The notes under the pieces are model-generated. The model was given only the letters and a program-made list of their open reading frames with translations, was not told the origin of the DNA and searched no databases. Shown here piece after piece: positions 1-7,313 of a stretch of DNA of 41,542 nucleotides. Both the position numbers and the translations under genes were made by a program. Source of the stretch: Leeuwenhoekiella marinoflava DSM 3653 (GTDB lineage: Bacteria; Bacteroidota; Bacteroidia; Flavobacteriales; Flavobacteriaceae); contig NZ_FQUN01000030.1 of NCBI RefSeq assembly GCF_900129005.1, positions 1 to 41,542 on the forward strand, written 5' to 3'. Numbering within the stretch: the first letter of the stretch is position 1; every line of letters begins with the position of its first letter.

Positions 1-608
1 TGGTCTCCTGCTTTTGGCATTCCTTGTACTATTCGTTTTCCGTTCTGTTGGTGCGGTGCTTCTCTTTCTAGTTTCCCGATTTCTTTTTCCAATTTTTTCA
101 CATTTCCTTCTGCTCGTCCATCTAGCACATTTCGGACTTCAGTTTTTAATTGAAGTATTTTTGTGGCAAAAGGCTGGTTTTCCTGCACCTGTTTATCTGT
201 TCCTTTAAAGGTTCTTTGGTGTTCAATTTTTGCATAGTATTTTATATCATCGATATTGACGGGTCGCCCATTTATTTCACGGTTGAATGAAGCCACATAA
301 TCCTTCATAATCTCCCGGGTATATTTTTGCAAATCTTTATTATGGTTTTGCAACCGTTTCAGTTCGTATTGTGAAGGGCTTACGATAATAGAATAAAACC
401 GTGGCTCGTGCTTTTCAAGTTTTGCGGTATTGCTATCAATTTCCCTGACCACTTCCTCTGCTGAAATCTCGTCGCCATATTGGTTAAAAAAATGCTCCAT
501 ATCCTGTTGTTCCAATCCTTGGTTTTCCTTCTCCAGATAGCCAACAAAATCAGCCGAACTTTTAGAATAATTACCTCCTATTTTTTGAGGTGAGATTGTA
601 ATATACAT
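1..608 (-). CDS. MobB-like relaxase (DUF5712 type), 3' end outside window
   Basis: The first 202 codons are open on the minus strand from the ATG at 606-608 and run off the window edge. The protein begins MYITISPQKIGG and has a segment ending in KYYAKIEHQRTFKG, which I recognise from the MobB/DUF5712 mobilization proteins of Bacteroidota conjugative elements. These are thought to act as the relaxase that nicks the origin of transfer. A charged, probably coiled-coil stretch follows at about residues 150-185. The gene lies 11 bp downstream of bfmA on the same strand, which fits a two-gene mobilization operon. The catalytic part cannot be judged because the C-terminal portion is missing. Family assignment is from recall of the N-terminus; the nicking role is inferred from family and context. 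Confidence 0.75.
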   Translation of the reverse strand, partial: MYITISPQKIGGNYSKSSADFVGYLEKENQGLEQQDMEHFFNQYGDEISAEEVVREIDSNTAKLEKHEPRFYSIIVSPSQYELKRLQNHNKDLQKYTREIMKDYVASFNREINGRPVNIDDIKYYAKIEHQRTFKGTDKQVQENQPFATKILQLKTEVRNVLDGRAEGNVKKLEKEIGKLEREAPHQQNGKRIVQGMPKAGD

Positions 609-619
609 AGCTCAAAAAT

Positions 620-1000
620 TTACAGTTGGTTACTTGGATTTTGTTTTTCACGGAAGCGTACTTCCTTTTTTTCTTCGGCATATTTCTTTTCTAAAATCAG
701 CGGTTTTTTGTTTGGCTGTTCTGTCTCAAAAAGGGATTGAATCATTGCGACCGTGGGTTTGGTTTGTGTCTTTTCAACATCACGCATTATAGCGATGACT
801 GCATTGATTCTTTTTAATAGTTTGGCTTCGATGGTTCGCCCTGTCGGACCCAATTTTTCCTTTGGCGATATCTCGTTATAGAAGAAAAAATCAAGGATAT
901 TTTCCATTGCTTCGGTATGGGTCTTGAAGTGTGTCTTTGAAAATTCCTGAAAACGTTTGGCAGTTTTCCTTTTGAACCTGATGGTGATGAATGAATCCAT
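620..1000 (-). CDS. bfmA: BfmA/BtgA-family mobilization protein
   Basis: This 126-residue basic protein opens MDSFITIRFKRKTAKRFQEF, a ribbon-helix-helix-like start, followed by a helical region and a lysine-rich tail. It matches the BfmA/BtgA family of small DNA-binding accessory proteins encoded beside relaxases in Bacteroidota mobile elements; they help assemble the relaxosome at oriT. I chose the ATG at 998-1000. The reading frame stays open upstream to 1123, but that extension would run through palindromic, probably regulatory DNA. The relaxase gene follows after 11 bp. The family call rests on size, N-terminal pattern and neighbour; binding to the palindromes upstream is inference. Confidence 0.75.
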   Translation of the reverse strand: MDSFITIRFKRKTAKRFQEFSKTHFKTHTEAMENILDFFFYNEISPKEKLGPTGRTIEAKLLKRINAVIAIMRDVEKTQTKPTVAMIQSLFETEQPNKKPLILEKKYAEEKKEVRFREKQNPSNQL

Positions 1001-1009
1001 TTTCTTTCG

Positions 1010-1290
1010 CTTTTTTTGTGTATTTGACGTAAATCCATCCCTGTTTACAGGTTGTTCAAGGGCATTTGACGCAAATCGAAGAAATATATATAATCCATTA
1101 ATTTTCAAGTTGTTGAAAATCAATTGGTTATAAGCTAAAAGGAATATGTAACGCGGCTCTGCCCGTTACCCTCTTGCTATTCCTTTTCGTCACGCCAAAG
1201 CGTGACAAAAATTTCATACAATCTGGCTAAAAAGCCAATTGCCCTTTTAGGAATTCGGAAATTCCAATATGTAAAATATAGATGGATACA
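1010..1290. other. Palindrome-rich spacer, candidate oriT / mob promoter
   Basis: This spacer upstream of bfmA is dense in symmetry. A 14-nt direct repeat, ATTTGACGTAAATC at 1022-1035 and a one-mismatch copy at 1064-1077, flanks CCTGT-TT-ACAGG (1040-1051). A perfect 10-bp inverted repeat (AAAAGGAATA at 1137-1146, TATTCCTTTT at 1178-1187) encloses a second stem, GTAACG at 1148-1153 with CGTTAC at 1164-1169. A third hairpin, GTCACGC-CAAA-GCGTGAC, follows at 1189-1206. Such nested stems beside a relaxase gene are usual for an origin of transfer. The nick site itself cannot be placed. Confidence 0.45.
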
Positions 1291-1390
1291 GCTACCAGCG
1301 AAAGTTAAAAATAGGGTAGCTATATAAATTATGTGTGCTGAATTTCAGCGAAATAAAGATACGGTTTTTTTATTGAACTGGAATTACTTG

Positions 1391-1423
1391 AAAAGAAAAA
1401 ACACCTCCAAAATTTAGAGGTGC
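1391..1423 (-). terminator. Rho-independent terminator of the ssb-DUF6876 unit
   Basis: On the minus strand CACCTC (1417-1422) pairs with GAGGTG (1402-1407) across a 9-nt loop and is followed by a run of T. It sits 22 bp past the stop of the 65-residue gene and would end that transcript before the mob operon promoter. Confidence 0.7.
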
Positions 1424-1444
1424 TTGATTATTAAGTTTAGAAAA

Positions 1445-1642
1445 TTAGATGTTGAATATGAACTTATAGGAATATAAATTTCGTAATGCTTCTTCCTCTA
1501 TCATCGTTTCAAAACAGGTGTAATTTTCCCTTACGTATTTGCGAATATCATCGCCAAATTTTCGTTCCACGTCTTTTTTAGAATCCTCTAAAAGTCGGTT
1601 TTGAGCCTCCTCGCTCAAGTCTGTAAAATTGAGATAAACCAT
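1445..1642 (-). CDS. Small hypothetical ICE protein (65 aa)
   Basis: I do not recognise a function. The 65-residue acidic protein (start MVYLNFTDLSEEAQNRLL) looks mainly helical, with no signal peptide or membrane segment. It lies 11 bp after the DUF6876 gene on the same strand and 22 bp before a clear terminator, so it is very likely the last gene of that transcript. Its position between ssb and the mob genes suggests an accessory ICE gene. That it is a true gene rests on operon position and tight packing. Confidence 0.6.
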   Translation of the reverse strand: MVYLNFTDLSEEAQNRLLEDSKKDVERKFGDDIRKYVRENYTCFETMIEEEALRNLYSYKFIFNI

Positions 1643-1653
1643 AGCCTGAATTT

Positions 1654-2034
1654 TTAATATTCGCTTGGTAACATCAGCGTATCATTTACAAAAAATAACC
1701 GCAATTCATCGAGCGGAAAATCGGTTGCCCGATAGCCGTGTTTTTCCAAAATATTGTCGTTGCCATCTGTATAAATAATTTCAGCTTCATATCCTGTAAA
1801 ATTTTGTTTTTCCTCGGGCAATCTTTTAAAGTCTATGGTTATAAATTCGCTTCGGTTCATCAGACTTTTTGCAATTACGGAAGTGTCCGTAATGAGCCAA
1901 AAACATTCTGCTACTTCTGACAAATATTTCAATCCGTCCGTAAAACGTGTTCTTAGTAAGGGGATTTGATAGAACATTTCTGTTCCCGTAAAATATTGCA
2001 ATCGCTCTTTTATTTCGTTAACTTGTGCTTTCAT
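1654..2034 (-). CDS. DUF6876 family protein
   Basis: The 126-residue protein (start MKAQVNEIKERLQYFTGTEM) has the pattern ending WLITDTSVIAKSL...FITIDF that I associate with DUF6876, a family of unknown function found next to ssb in Bacteroidota mobile elements. I use the ATG at 2032-2034. The frame is open further upstream to 2148, but that would run through the ssb terminator hairpin and into the end of ssb. No catalytic motif, signal peptide or membrane segment is visible. The gene lies in the ssb unit and is followed after 11 bp by a small gene. Family call from recall; function unknown. Confidence 0.65.
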   Translation of the reverse strand: MKAQVNEIKERLQYFTGTEMFYQIPLLRTRFTDGLKYLSEVAECFWLITDTSVIAKSLMNRSEFITIDFKRLPEEKQNFTGYEAEIIYTDGNDNILEKHGYRATDFPLDELRLFFVNDTLMLPSEY

Positions 2035-2060
2035 TGTGCATATATTTAATGTGTGAATAA

Positions 2061-2100
2061 TGAAAAAGAGGGCGCAACTTTCGAGAGGAACGCCCTCTTT
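2061..2100 (-). terminator. Strong hairpin terminator after ssb
   Basis: AAAGAGGGCG (2065-2074) pairs with CGCCCTCTTT (2091-2100), a 10-bp stem. On the minus strand it is followed by TTTTTCATT. It lies between the ssb stop and the DUF6876 start, so it may separate or attenuate the two genes. Confidence 0.7.
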
Positions 2101-2110
2101 ATTTTGAAGA

Positions 2111-2455
2111 TTACTTATCGCTTTTACTTCCAAGTAGAAGGATTTCATCGGCTACGACTTCCGTTACATAGCGTTGGTTGCCATCATCGGTCGTGTAGGT
2201 TCGGGTCTTTAGTTTCCCTGTGATTCCTACTTCTTTGCCCTTTTCGACATATTTCTCAACAATTTCAGCGGTCTTTCCCCAGGCCACTACGGTATGCCAA
2301 TTGGTGTCCGTTTGCTTTTCGCCTTTGCTGTCCTTGTAATACTCGTTAGTAGCGAGTGAAAAGCGGGCTACTTTCTTACCGCTTTCAAGGTTCGTAATGG
2401 TTGGCTCTTGACCAACGTTTCCAATTAACTGTACGTGATTTCTAATAGTACTCAT
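2111..2455 (-). CDS. ssb: Single-stranded DNA-binding protein (ICE copy)
   Basis: This 114-residue protein is a single OB-fold Ssb. It begins MSTIRNHVQLIGNVGQEP and carries the conserved stretches KKVARFSLATNE, NWHTVVAWGKTAEI and GKEVGITGKLKTRTY. Ssb proteins coat single-stranded DNA as tetramers in replication, repair and, in ICEs, during transfer. It is much shorter than the usual chromosomal Ssb (about 140-180 residues): the flexible linker and the acidic DDIPF-type tail that recruits partners are absent, and it ends LLLGSKSDK. This is common for plasmid or ICE copies. A strong terminator follows. The family is certain; restriction to ICE transfer is inferred. Confidence 0.9.
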   Translation of the reverse strand: MSTIRNHVQLIGNVGQEPTITNLESGKKVARFSLATNEYYKDSKGEKQTDTNWHTVVAWGKTAEIVEKYVEKGKEVGITGKLKTRTYTTDDGNQRYVTEVVADEILLLGSKSDK

Positions 2456-3030
2456 AACTAAATATTTAAGTGATTTATATTTCCCCTATTGATTTAAAAC
2501 AGATTAAATTTTAAGGGGTGTTTGTTCTTTTCTTCTGTGCACAGCACAATGGATAGAGTGGGTTTTGTCAAGACTTTTAGGGAACAAATCAGGTGTGTTT
2601 GCGACGTAGCAAACCTGCCTTTTTCGGCGGGTTTCAAGGAAGTAGAAGCCTTATTTTTCATTAAAACTTGTACAGTCTTGACAAGTTCCATAAGGGCATT
2701 AGCAATTCTTTTAAACGCAGTTGCGTTTGAGCGTACCGGTACTTAAGCGAGATAAGTAGCTGTGGTTAAATTAGAATTGGTTATGTCGTGCCTGTTTTTC
2801 GACGCCCCGAAAAACAACAAAGGCTTTATCCATTATAAACCCCTTAAAATGTGTAAGGCAGCGGTTCGGTTTTTAAGAATTTTCGAGTGAAGGCTCAAGA
2901 AGACTTCGCCGCAAATTCTGTTAAGAAAACTGAGGCGATGACTTTCCGCTCAAGAAGGCGGACTTAATTCACGATTTTGGCTCGGGAATGAAGTGTTCCT
3001 TCCCAGCATCGCGGGAAGGGTTAACGAAAT

Positions 3031-3125
3031 GGAAAGCTGAAATTGTGGATGATGTCCAAGACCTTTTTAGAGAAGCTCTTTTCCCGTAATGTAGCTTTTC
3101 GCGGAATGTAGGGGAATGTGCTGAA
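3031..3125 (+). repeat. Diverged direct repeat, copy A
   Basis: The unit reads GGAAAGCTGAAATTGTG, then GTCCAAGACCTT, then AATGTAGCTTTTCGCG, then TGTAGGGGAATG. The same blocks recur in order at 3234-3324, with small gaps. Within the unit the word AATGTAG appears twice about 17-18 bp apart. Confidence 0.7.
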
Positions 3126-3233
3126 CGGATTATGAAAACGAATTATCCTATTTAGTAGAGTTTAAAGCGGTCTTAATTTCAAAGATGTAGATTGACGTTT
3201 TCCGCTTTTGGGGGATTTAGCGTTATGGAAATC

Positions 3234-3324
3234 GGAAACTTTGAAATTGTGTCCAAGACCTTGTGTAATGAAGCGCTTTTTCCGGAATGTAGCTTTTCGC
3301 GAAGTGTAGGGGAATGGGCTTAAT
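3234..3324 (+). repeat. Diverged direct repeat, copy B
   Basis: This is the second copy of the unit at 3031-3125, with the blocks GAAATTGTGTCCAAGACCTT, GGAATGTAGCTTTTCGCG and TGTAGGGGAATG. It ends about 120 bp before the helicase-nuclease start. Confidence 0.7.
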
Positions 3325-3445
3325 AATTTAAAAAAATAAATTATTCATTCTAACTCACTTTTTAACTAATTAAAGAATGATAGCCCATCACTTGATAAAT
3401 TTTTAAGACCTTTGTTAATTAAATGATAATAGAACAAAATTGTCG

Positions 3446-5965
3446 ATGAATATATTTAAGAAAAAACTAGAAGATACATCCCCAAAGGAATTAAATTTTG
3501 AACCCATAGAGTTATTTCAAAATTTGTTCCATAAGGAAGGATATGCATATTTAAGAGGAATACAAGAAGAGGTATTAAACTCCTGGCATAGTATAAGAGA
3601 CCAACGAGATGTTTTGTGTAAAATGAATACAGGTTCTGGAAAAACGCTTGTAAGCTTATTGATGTTGCACTCAAAAATGATTGAAGGAGTCGGTCCAAGT
3701 TTATATTTATGTCCAGACAAACAACTATTAGAACAGGCAAAGTTGCAAGCGGATTTATATGGAATACCCGTTTGTGAAATTGAATATCAAGGGCAAAGAA
3801 GTGTTTTTCCTGATGACTTTTTAAATTCAAAAGCTATTCTGTTATGCACGTTTCAAAAGCTTTTCAATTCACGCTCTATTTTTGATAGGGATAATATCGA
3901 TGTCGGCTCTATTGTTCTCGATGATGCCCACGTATGCCTTGATAAAGCTAGGCAAGCCACCACCATAAACATTCCATTCGGTCACGAACTTGCCGAAAGA
4001 TTACTAAAATTATTCAATGATGAATTAAAGTATCAAGCACCAGGAACTTACCATAGGTTAACTGATGGCGATCCATATGCTAAGATACTTAAAGTACCTT
4101 ACTGGGCTTGGCTCACGCGTTTAGATGAACTTGTGCATCTTATAGGCGAGTTCAGTGAAGACAGCGAGCTGATGTTCAAATGGGGTTTGATAGCGGACGA
4201 CTTAAAATCTTATGATTGCTATGTGGGACCAAGAGGTATTGAAATCGCACCGTCTTATGTGCCATTTCATAATGTACGCGCCTTTAACGAAGCAAAACAT
4301 AGGTACATACTTTCAGCTACATTTGAAGACCAGATTGATTTGATAAAGGATTTAGGTATTGATATCGATAGTATCAAAAACGCCTTGATTCCCAAGGATC
4401 GTAAGGACGTTGGTCAAAGATTGATTCTTGCCCCACAAAGATTCGATTCGAGGATAACTGACGAGCAGATAATGGATTTGGCTAAAGAATATGCAGATTC
4501 TGGCGTAAATGTAATGGTTTTAACACCTTCTGCAAATAGAGCTGAAAAGTGGGAAGATATTGGCGCAGAAATTATTGAAAAAGATAACATCAATAAGGAT
4601 ATAGCCAGTTTAAAATCCAAGAAGGGATCGTTGAATGTTCTGGTGAATCGTTATGATGGTGTAGATTTGAATGGCGATATGTGCAGGATTTTGATATTGG
4701 ACGGCTACCCGTCATTTAGTTCGTATGAACAGTTATATGCAGAGTTACGTCTAGAGTCTGTAAAATCTTCCCTAAAGGCTCAAATTATTGAGCAGGGTCT
4801 AGGCAGAGCTGTAAGGTCTGGCAGTGATTATTGCGCGGTGTTTCTAATGGGGAAGGATTTATTACAGTTTTTAGGAAACAAATCGAATCTACAGTATTTT
4901 ACACCAGTAACACGGAAACAACTCAAACTGGGTCTATCACTATTAGATGATGAATCAAACGATAATGCCCTAAAAACAATTAGAGATACCGCTAAATTAT
5001 GTCTTGTGCAAGATATGAGTTGGCGCGAGTACCATTCTGGAATACTTTCGCAAGTGGAGACTGACAAAACCGATGAGCGGGTTATTAAGAATTTGGAAAT
5101 TGCCGATACCGAGTCAAAGGCCATAGACCTTTTCAGAAGACGGAATCACGAAGGAGCTTCAAAAATAATCTTGGATGAGATAGTTGATACAATTGATTTA
5201 ACCCAAAAACAGAAAGGTTGGTATTTTGAAAAAGCAGCCAATTATCTCTATCTAGATAATATCCCGAAATCTAACGATTTACAAATAAAAGCAGCAAAGA
5301 CGGCCTCACATATGTTGCAGTCAAAGAACGGACATAGTTATACTAAAATAATGGCAAGTGTAGAGCAGGCGACACAAGTCCTCAATTTCATAAAAAGATA
5401 TGAAACATCCCAAGATTTTAAATTGTATTTAGAAAGTCTATTGGATGATCTTCAGTTCAGTCCGGACATACCACATACAAAATTTGAAAACGCCTTGGCA
5501 GAAGTTGGAAGACTAGTCGGTTTTCATACTCAAGAACCAGAAGCAGAATTTGGTAACGGTCCTGATGTCCTTTGGGTAATGACTGGAAATCATTATTTAG
5601 TTTTAGAGGCCAAATCTAGAGCTATACACGGTGAAATCACTAGAGATAACATTAATCAGTTATTGGGCTCAGGCGAGTGGTTTAAGAAACTATATGGTGA
5701 AGCAGCAAGTTTTAATTTAGTAACAATTCAACCACCAAATATAAAAGGCTGGAATGTGAACACTAGCGCAAATACTAGAGTTATTGACGAAGAATCCTTA
5801 ATTTCGTTAAAAATTACTTTAAGAAGATTTGTTGATGGGATCAACAGTTCCGGTTTTACTGCATCAAGTACTAAAGAAATAGCCAACTTGTTAGGCTTAC
5901 ATAATCTGACAACAAACGGTTTTCTAAACACATTTCTAAAGCCTGTTGTTTCAAAAAAGGGGTAA
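3446..5965 (+). CDS. SF2 helicase fused to PD-(D/E)XK nuclease, candidate defence protein
   Basis: The 839-residue product has an N-terminal superfamily 2 helicase: NTGSGKT (Walker A, about residue 61), DDAH (motif II, about 159), LSAT (motif III, about 290), and QGLGRAVRSGSDYCAVFL (motif VI, about 450), which is close to the Rad3/XPD/DinG form. A helical linker follows. The C-terminal part (about 675-760) carries FENALAEVGRLVGF, then GPDVLW and YLVLEAKS, the E...PD...ExK layout of a PD-(D/E)XK nuclease. It probably unwinds and cuts DNA. I chose the ATG at 3446 over a TTG two codons upstream. It is a lone cargo gene in the ICE, between a repeat-rich spacer and a tRNA-like gene. Domains are seen directly; a role in defence against phage or plasmids is inferred. 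Confidence 0.8.
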   Translation: MNIFKKKLEDTSPKELNFEPIELFQNLFHKEGYAYLRGIQEEVLNSWHSIRDQRDVLCKMNTGSGKTLVSLLMLHSKMIEGVGPSLYLCPDKQLLEQAKLQADLYGIPVCEIEYQGQRSVFPDDFLNSKAILLCTFQKLFNSRSIFDRDNIDVGSIVLDDAHVCLDKARQATTINIPFGHELAERLLKLFNDELKYQAPGTYHRLTDGDPYAKILKVPYWAWLTRLDELVHLIGEFSEDSELMFKWGLIADDLKSYDCYVGPRGIEIAPSYVPFHNVRAFNEAKHRYILSATFEDQIDLIKDLGIDIDSIKNALIPKDRKDVGQRLILAPQRFDSRITDEQIMDLAKEYADSGVNVMVLTPSANRAEKWEDIGAEIIEKDNINKDIASLKSKKGSLNVLVNRYDGVDLNGDMCRILILDGYPSFSSYEQLYAELRLESVKSSLKAQIIEQGLGRAVRSGSDYCAVFLMGKDLLQFLGNKSNLQYFTPVTRKQLKLGLSLLDDESNDNALKTIRDTAKLCLVQDMSWREYHSGILSQVETDKTDERVIKNLEIADTESKAIDLFRRRNHEGASKIILDEIVDTIDLTQKQKGWYFEKAANYLYLDNIPKSNDLQIKAAKTASHMLQSKNGHSYTKIMASVEQATQVLNFIKRYETSQDFKLYLESLLDDLQFSPDIPHTKFENALAEVGRLVGFHTQEPEAEFGNGPDVLWVMTGNHYLVLEAKSRAIHGEITRDNINQLLGSGEWFKKLYGEAASFNLVTIQPPNIKGWNVNTSANTRVIDEESLISLKITLRRFVDGINSSGFTASSTKEIANLLGLHNLTTNGFLNTFLKPVVSKKG

Positions 5966-5977
5966 AACTTCTTTAAA

Positions 5978-6064
5978 ACATAGATGGTCGAGTGGTCTAA
6001 GGCACCTGATTGAAGATCAGGCGTACGGGAAACTGTACCGAGAGTTCGAATCTCTCTCTATCCG
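5978..6064 (+). tRNA. Type II (serine-like) tRNA with GAA anticodon, possibly a pseudo-tRNA
   Basis: A near-complete cloverleaf can be folded. D-stem GTC (5987-5989)/GGC (6001-6003); anticodon stem CCTGA/TCAGG with loop TTGAAGA, so the anticodon is GAA (6012-6014); long variable arm GTACGG-GAAA-CTGTAC (6023-6038); T-stem GAGAG/CTCTC with TTCGAAT. The acceptor pairs only in positions 3-7 (ATAGA with TCTAT); the first two bases, AC, do not pair with CC. Long variable arms belong to Ser, Leu and some Tyr tRNAs, and this backbone looks like tRNA-Ser, yet GAA reads phenylalanine codons. The gene begins 12 bp after the helicase-nuclease stop. It could be a decayed tRNA-Ser, a relic attachment site, or an active misreading tRNA. 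Confidence 0.6.
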
Positions 6065-6082
6065 CAGGTACGCAAGTATTTT

Positions 6083-6107
6083 AGCCCGCAATTTAAAATT
6101 GCGGGCT
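6083..6107 (+). terminator. Hairpin after the tRNA-like gene
   Basis: AGCCCGCAAT at 6083 onward pairs with ATTGCGGGCT ending at 6107 around an A/T loop. The T-run after it is weak (TGTTGGTT). It resembles hairpins that follow tRNA genes in this phylum. Confidence 0.55.
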
Positions 6108-6174
6108 TGTTGGTTATTGCAATTAGCATAATTGTTAGTGAAAAAGAATGTTCTTCAAAAAATCAATTGTTACT

Positions 6175-6199
6175 AAAAATCCAGTTTAAGGTACTGGAC
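6175..6199 (-). terminator. Terminator after the DUF932 gene
   Basis: On the minus strand TCCAGT and ACTGGA (6193-6198 and 6180-6185 on the plus strand) form a 6-bp stem with a 7-nt loop followed by TTTTTAG. It lies about 15 bp past the DUF932 stop. Confidence 0.6.
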
Positions 6200-6214
6200 A
6201 AACCTTAATTTAAT

Positions 6215-7051
6215 TTATGCCATATCATAGACTTCATCAAACAGCTTTTTATCCAACCGTTCTTGTTGGCCAAAGCTTTTCTTTAAGACATTATGAAGTA
6301 CTGAATTAAACGCATTATAGCCCAACCAGAGATTTGGTTTTTCATTGAGCAACAAGGCTTCATAGTTCAAGATTTCTATGACTTCACGAGACTTTTTTGA
6401 AGGGGCGCTGTTATTGTCGCTACATTCATATCTGAACAATTTCGTTTTGTCAAGAATGGCCTTCACAAATTCTTGTGTATCGATGATTTTACATTCCTTC
6501 ATCTTGTCGAATTTCTTGGTAATGGTATAAAATTCATTGTCCAGAAATTTATCAAATAGATTGTTCAGCCTCGGCATAATCAAATGCGTGTTGTTCTTAC
6601 TGTGCTTGATTGAAAACTCAATTTCTGCCTGGGAAACGTGCAGGCCATTTGAACACACTTCTCTATAAAATCCAAAGTGACCAGAGGTCTTTTCACTACC
6701 GTCATAGGAATTTTTGAACCGAAGCATCGGCAGTATCAAATCTTTATCGTTCTTGACCGTAAACTGGCTTTTGTCGTCGATGATAAAGTCGGTAATGAAC
6801 GACCTATCATTTTTGTTGATGGTTCGTTTATGAAAGTTTAGCTGTGCATCGGTCAACATTTCTTCAGCATTCTTGAAGAATAGTTGATTCGGAATGTGTC
6901 CGTAACTGTTCGATACCACGTTGACAATTTTGCCATTTGAGATAATAGCATTTTCAAGCCCTCTTCGAGATTCCATCTGTGTCAGACTCTTTAAGGATTT
7001 CATTTCTGATGGAACAAAGATTTCATCCTGTTGCAAATTTTGTAAATACAT
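6215..7051 (-). CDS. DUF932 family protein
   Basis: This is a 278-residue cytoplasmic protein beginning MYLQNLQQDEIFVPSEMKSL. It contains a pattern like the DUF932 family of phage and plasmid proteins: VVSNSYGHIPNQLFF near residue 45, a conserved glycine/serine region ending in FGFYREVCSNGLHVS near 125-140, and LLNEKPNLWLGYNAFNSVLH near the C-terminus. The family has no settled biochemical role. It is common on Bacteroidota ICEs next to ParB-like genes, as here. Its 5' leader is nearly the same as that of the parB-like gene, so the two are probably co-regulated from separate promoters. Family call from recall. Confidence 0.7.
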   Translation of the reverse strand: MYLQNLQQDEIFVPSEMKSLKSLTQMESRRGLENAIISNGKIVNVVSNSYGHIPNQLFFKNAEEMLTDAQLNFHKRTINKNDRSFITDFIIDDKSQFTVKNDKDLILPMLRFKNSYDGSEKTSGHFGFYREVCSNGLHVSQAEIEFSIKHSKNNTHLIMPRLNNLFDKFLDNEFYTITKKFDKMKECKIIDTQEFVKAILDKTKLFRYECSDNNSAPSKKSREVIEILNYEALLLNEKPNLWLGYNAFNSVLHNVLKKSFGQQERLDKKLFDEVYDMA

Positions 7052-7061
7052 AGCTTTTGAA

Positions 7062-7204
7062 TTTTAGTTAAACAATATTTGAGCAGTACCCAAACGGAAG
7101 TTAAAATCTTGGCTCAAAAGGAAACGGAATAAATAAGCGTAGGAAGTTGCGTTGGCTTTATGCCGTAGTCTTTTGATGGATGTATTTTACGAGTTTACCT
7201 TTGC
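7062..7204 (-). repeat. Duplicated leader/promoter region, copy 1
   Basis: About 140 bp directly upstream of the DUF932 start is repeated upstream of the ParB-like gene (9113-9254) at roughly nine identities in ten. A conserved inverted pair, TTTGAGC and GCTCAAA, lies near the gene start. Both copies face the same way relative to their gene, so this is a shared promoter or operator. Confidence 0.85.
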
Positions 7205-7261
7205 ACTAACTATTGATTGATAACCCCTTCCTTAAGAACCCATCTTTCAAAACACTATCAT

Positions 7262-7301
7262 AAAAAAGAAGAAGGGCCAGCACGAATGCCGACCCTTCTT
7301 C
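7262..7301 (-). terminator. Terminator after the ParB-like gene
   Basis: On the minus strand GAAGAAGGG pairs with CCCTTCTTC around a 16-nt loop and is followed by TTTTTT. It starts 13 bp past the stop codon. Confidence 0.8.
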
Positions 7302-7313
7302 AAACAACAAAAG

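Larger units (their letters stand above)
2456..3445. other. About 1 kb non-coding ICE spacer with repeats
   Basis: No convincing gene is seen; the short open frames here lack codon structure or family resemblance. The stretch holds a GTTTGC-gacgta-GCAAAC hairpin near 2598-2615, several G+C-rich inverted pieces between 2880 and 3030, and two diverged copies of a unit of about 90 bp. It separates ssb (minus) from the helicase-nuclease gene (plus) and so must contain both promoters. Its patchwork look suits an insertion hot spot for cargo genes. Confidence 0.5.

Noticed and set aside
14-208. Plus-strand open frame rich in F, V and L
   Set aside because: It is the shadow of the MobB-like gene on the other strand.
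2522-2746. Open frames on both strands in the ICE spacer
   Set aside because: They lack family resemblance and a clear start context, and overlap hairpin sequences; treated as non-coding.
5946-6131. Plus-strand frame of 61 codons at the tRNA-like gene
   Set aside because: It runs through the cloverleaf; the RNA fold explains the sequence better.
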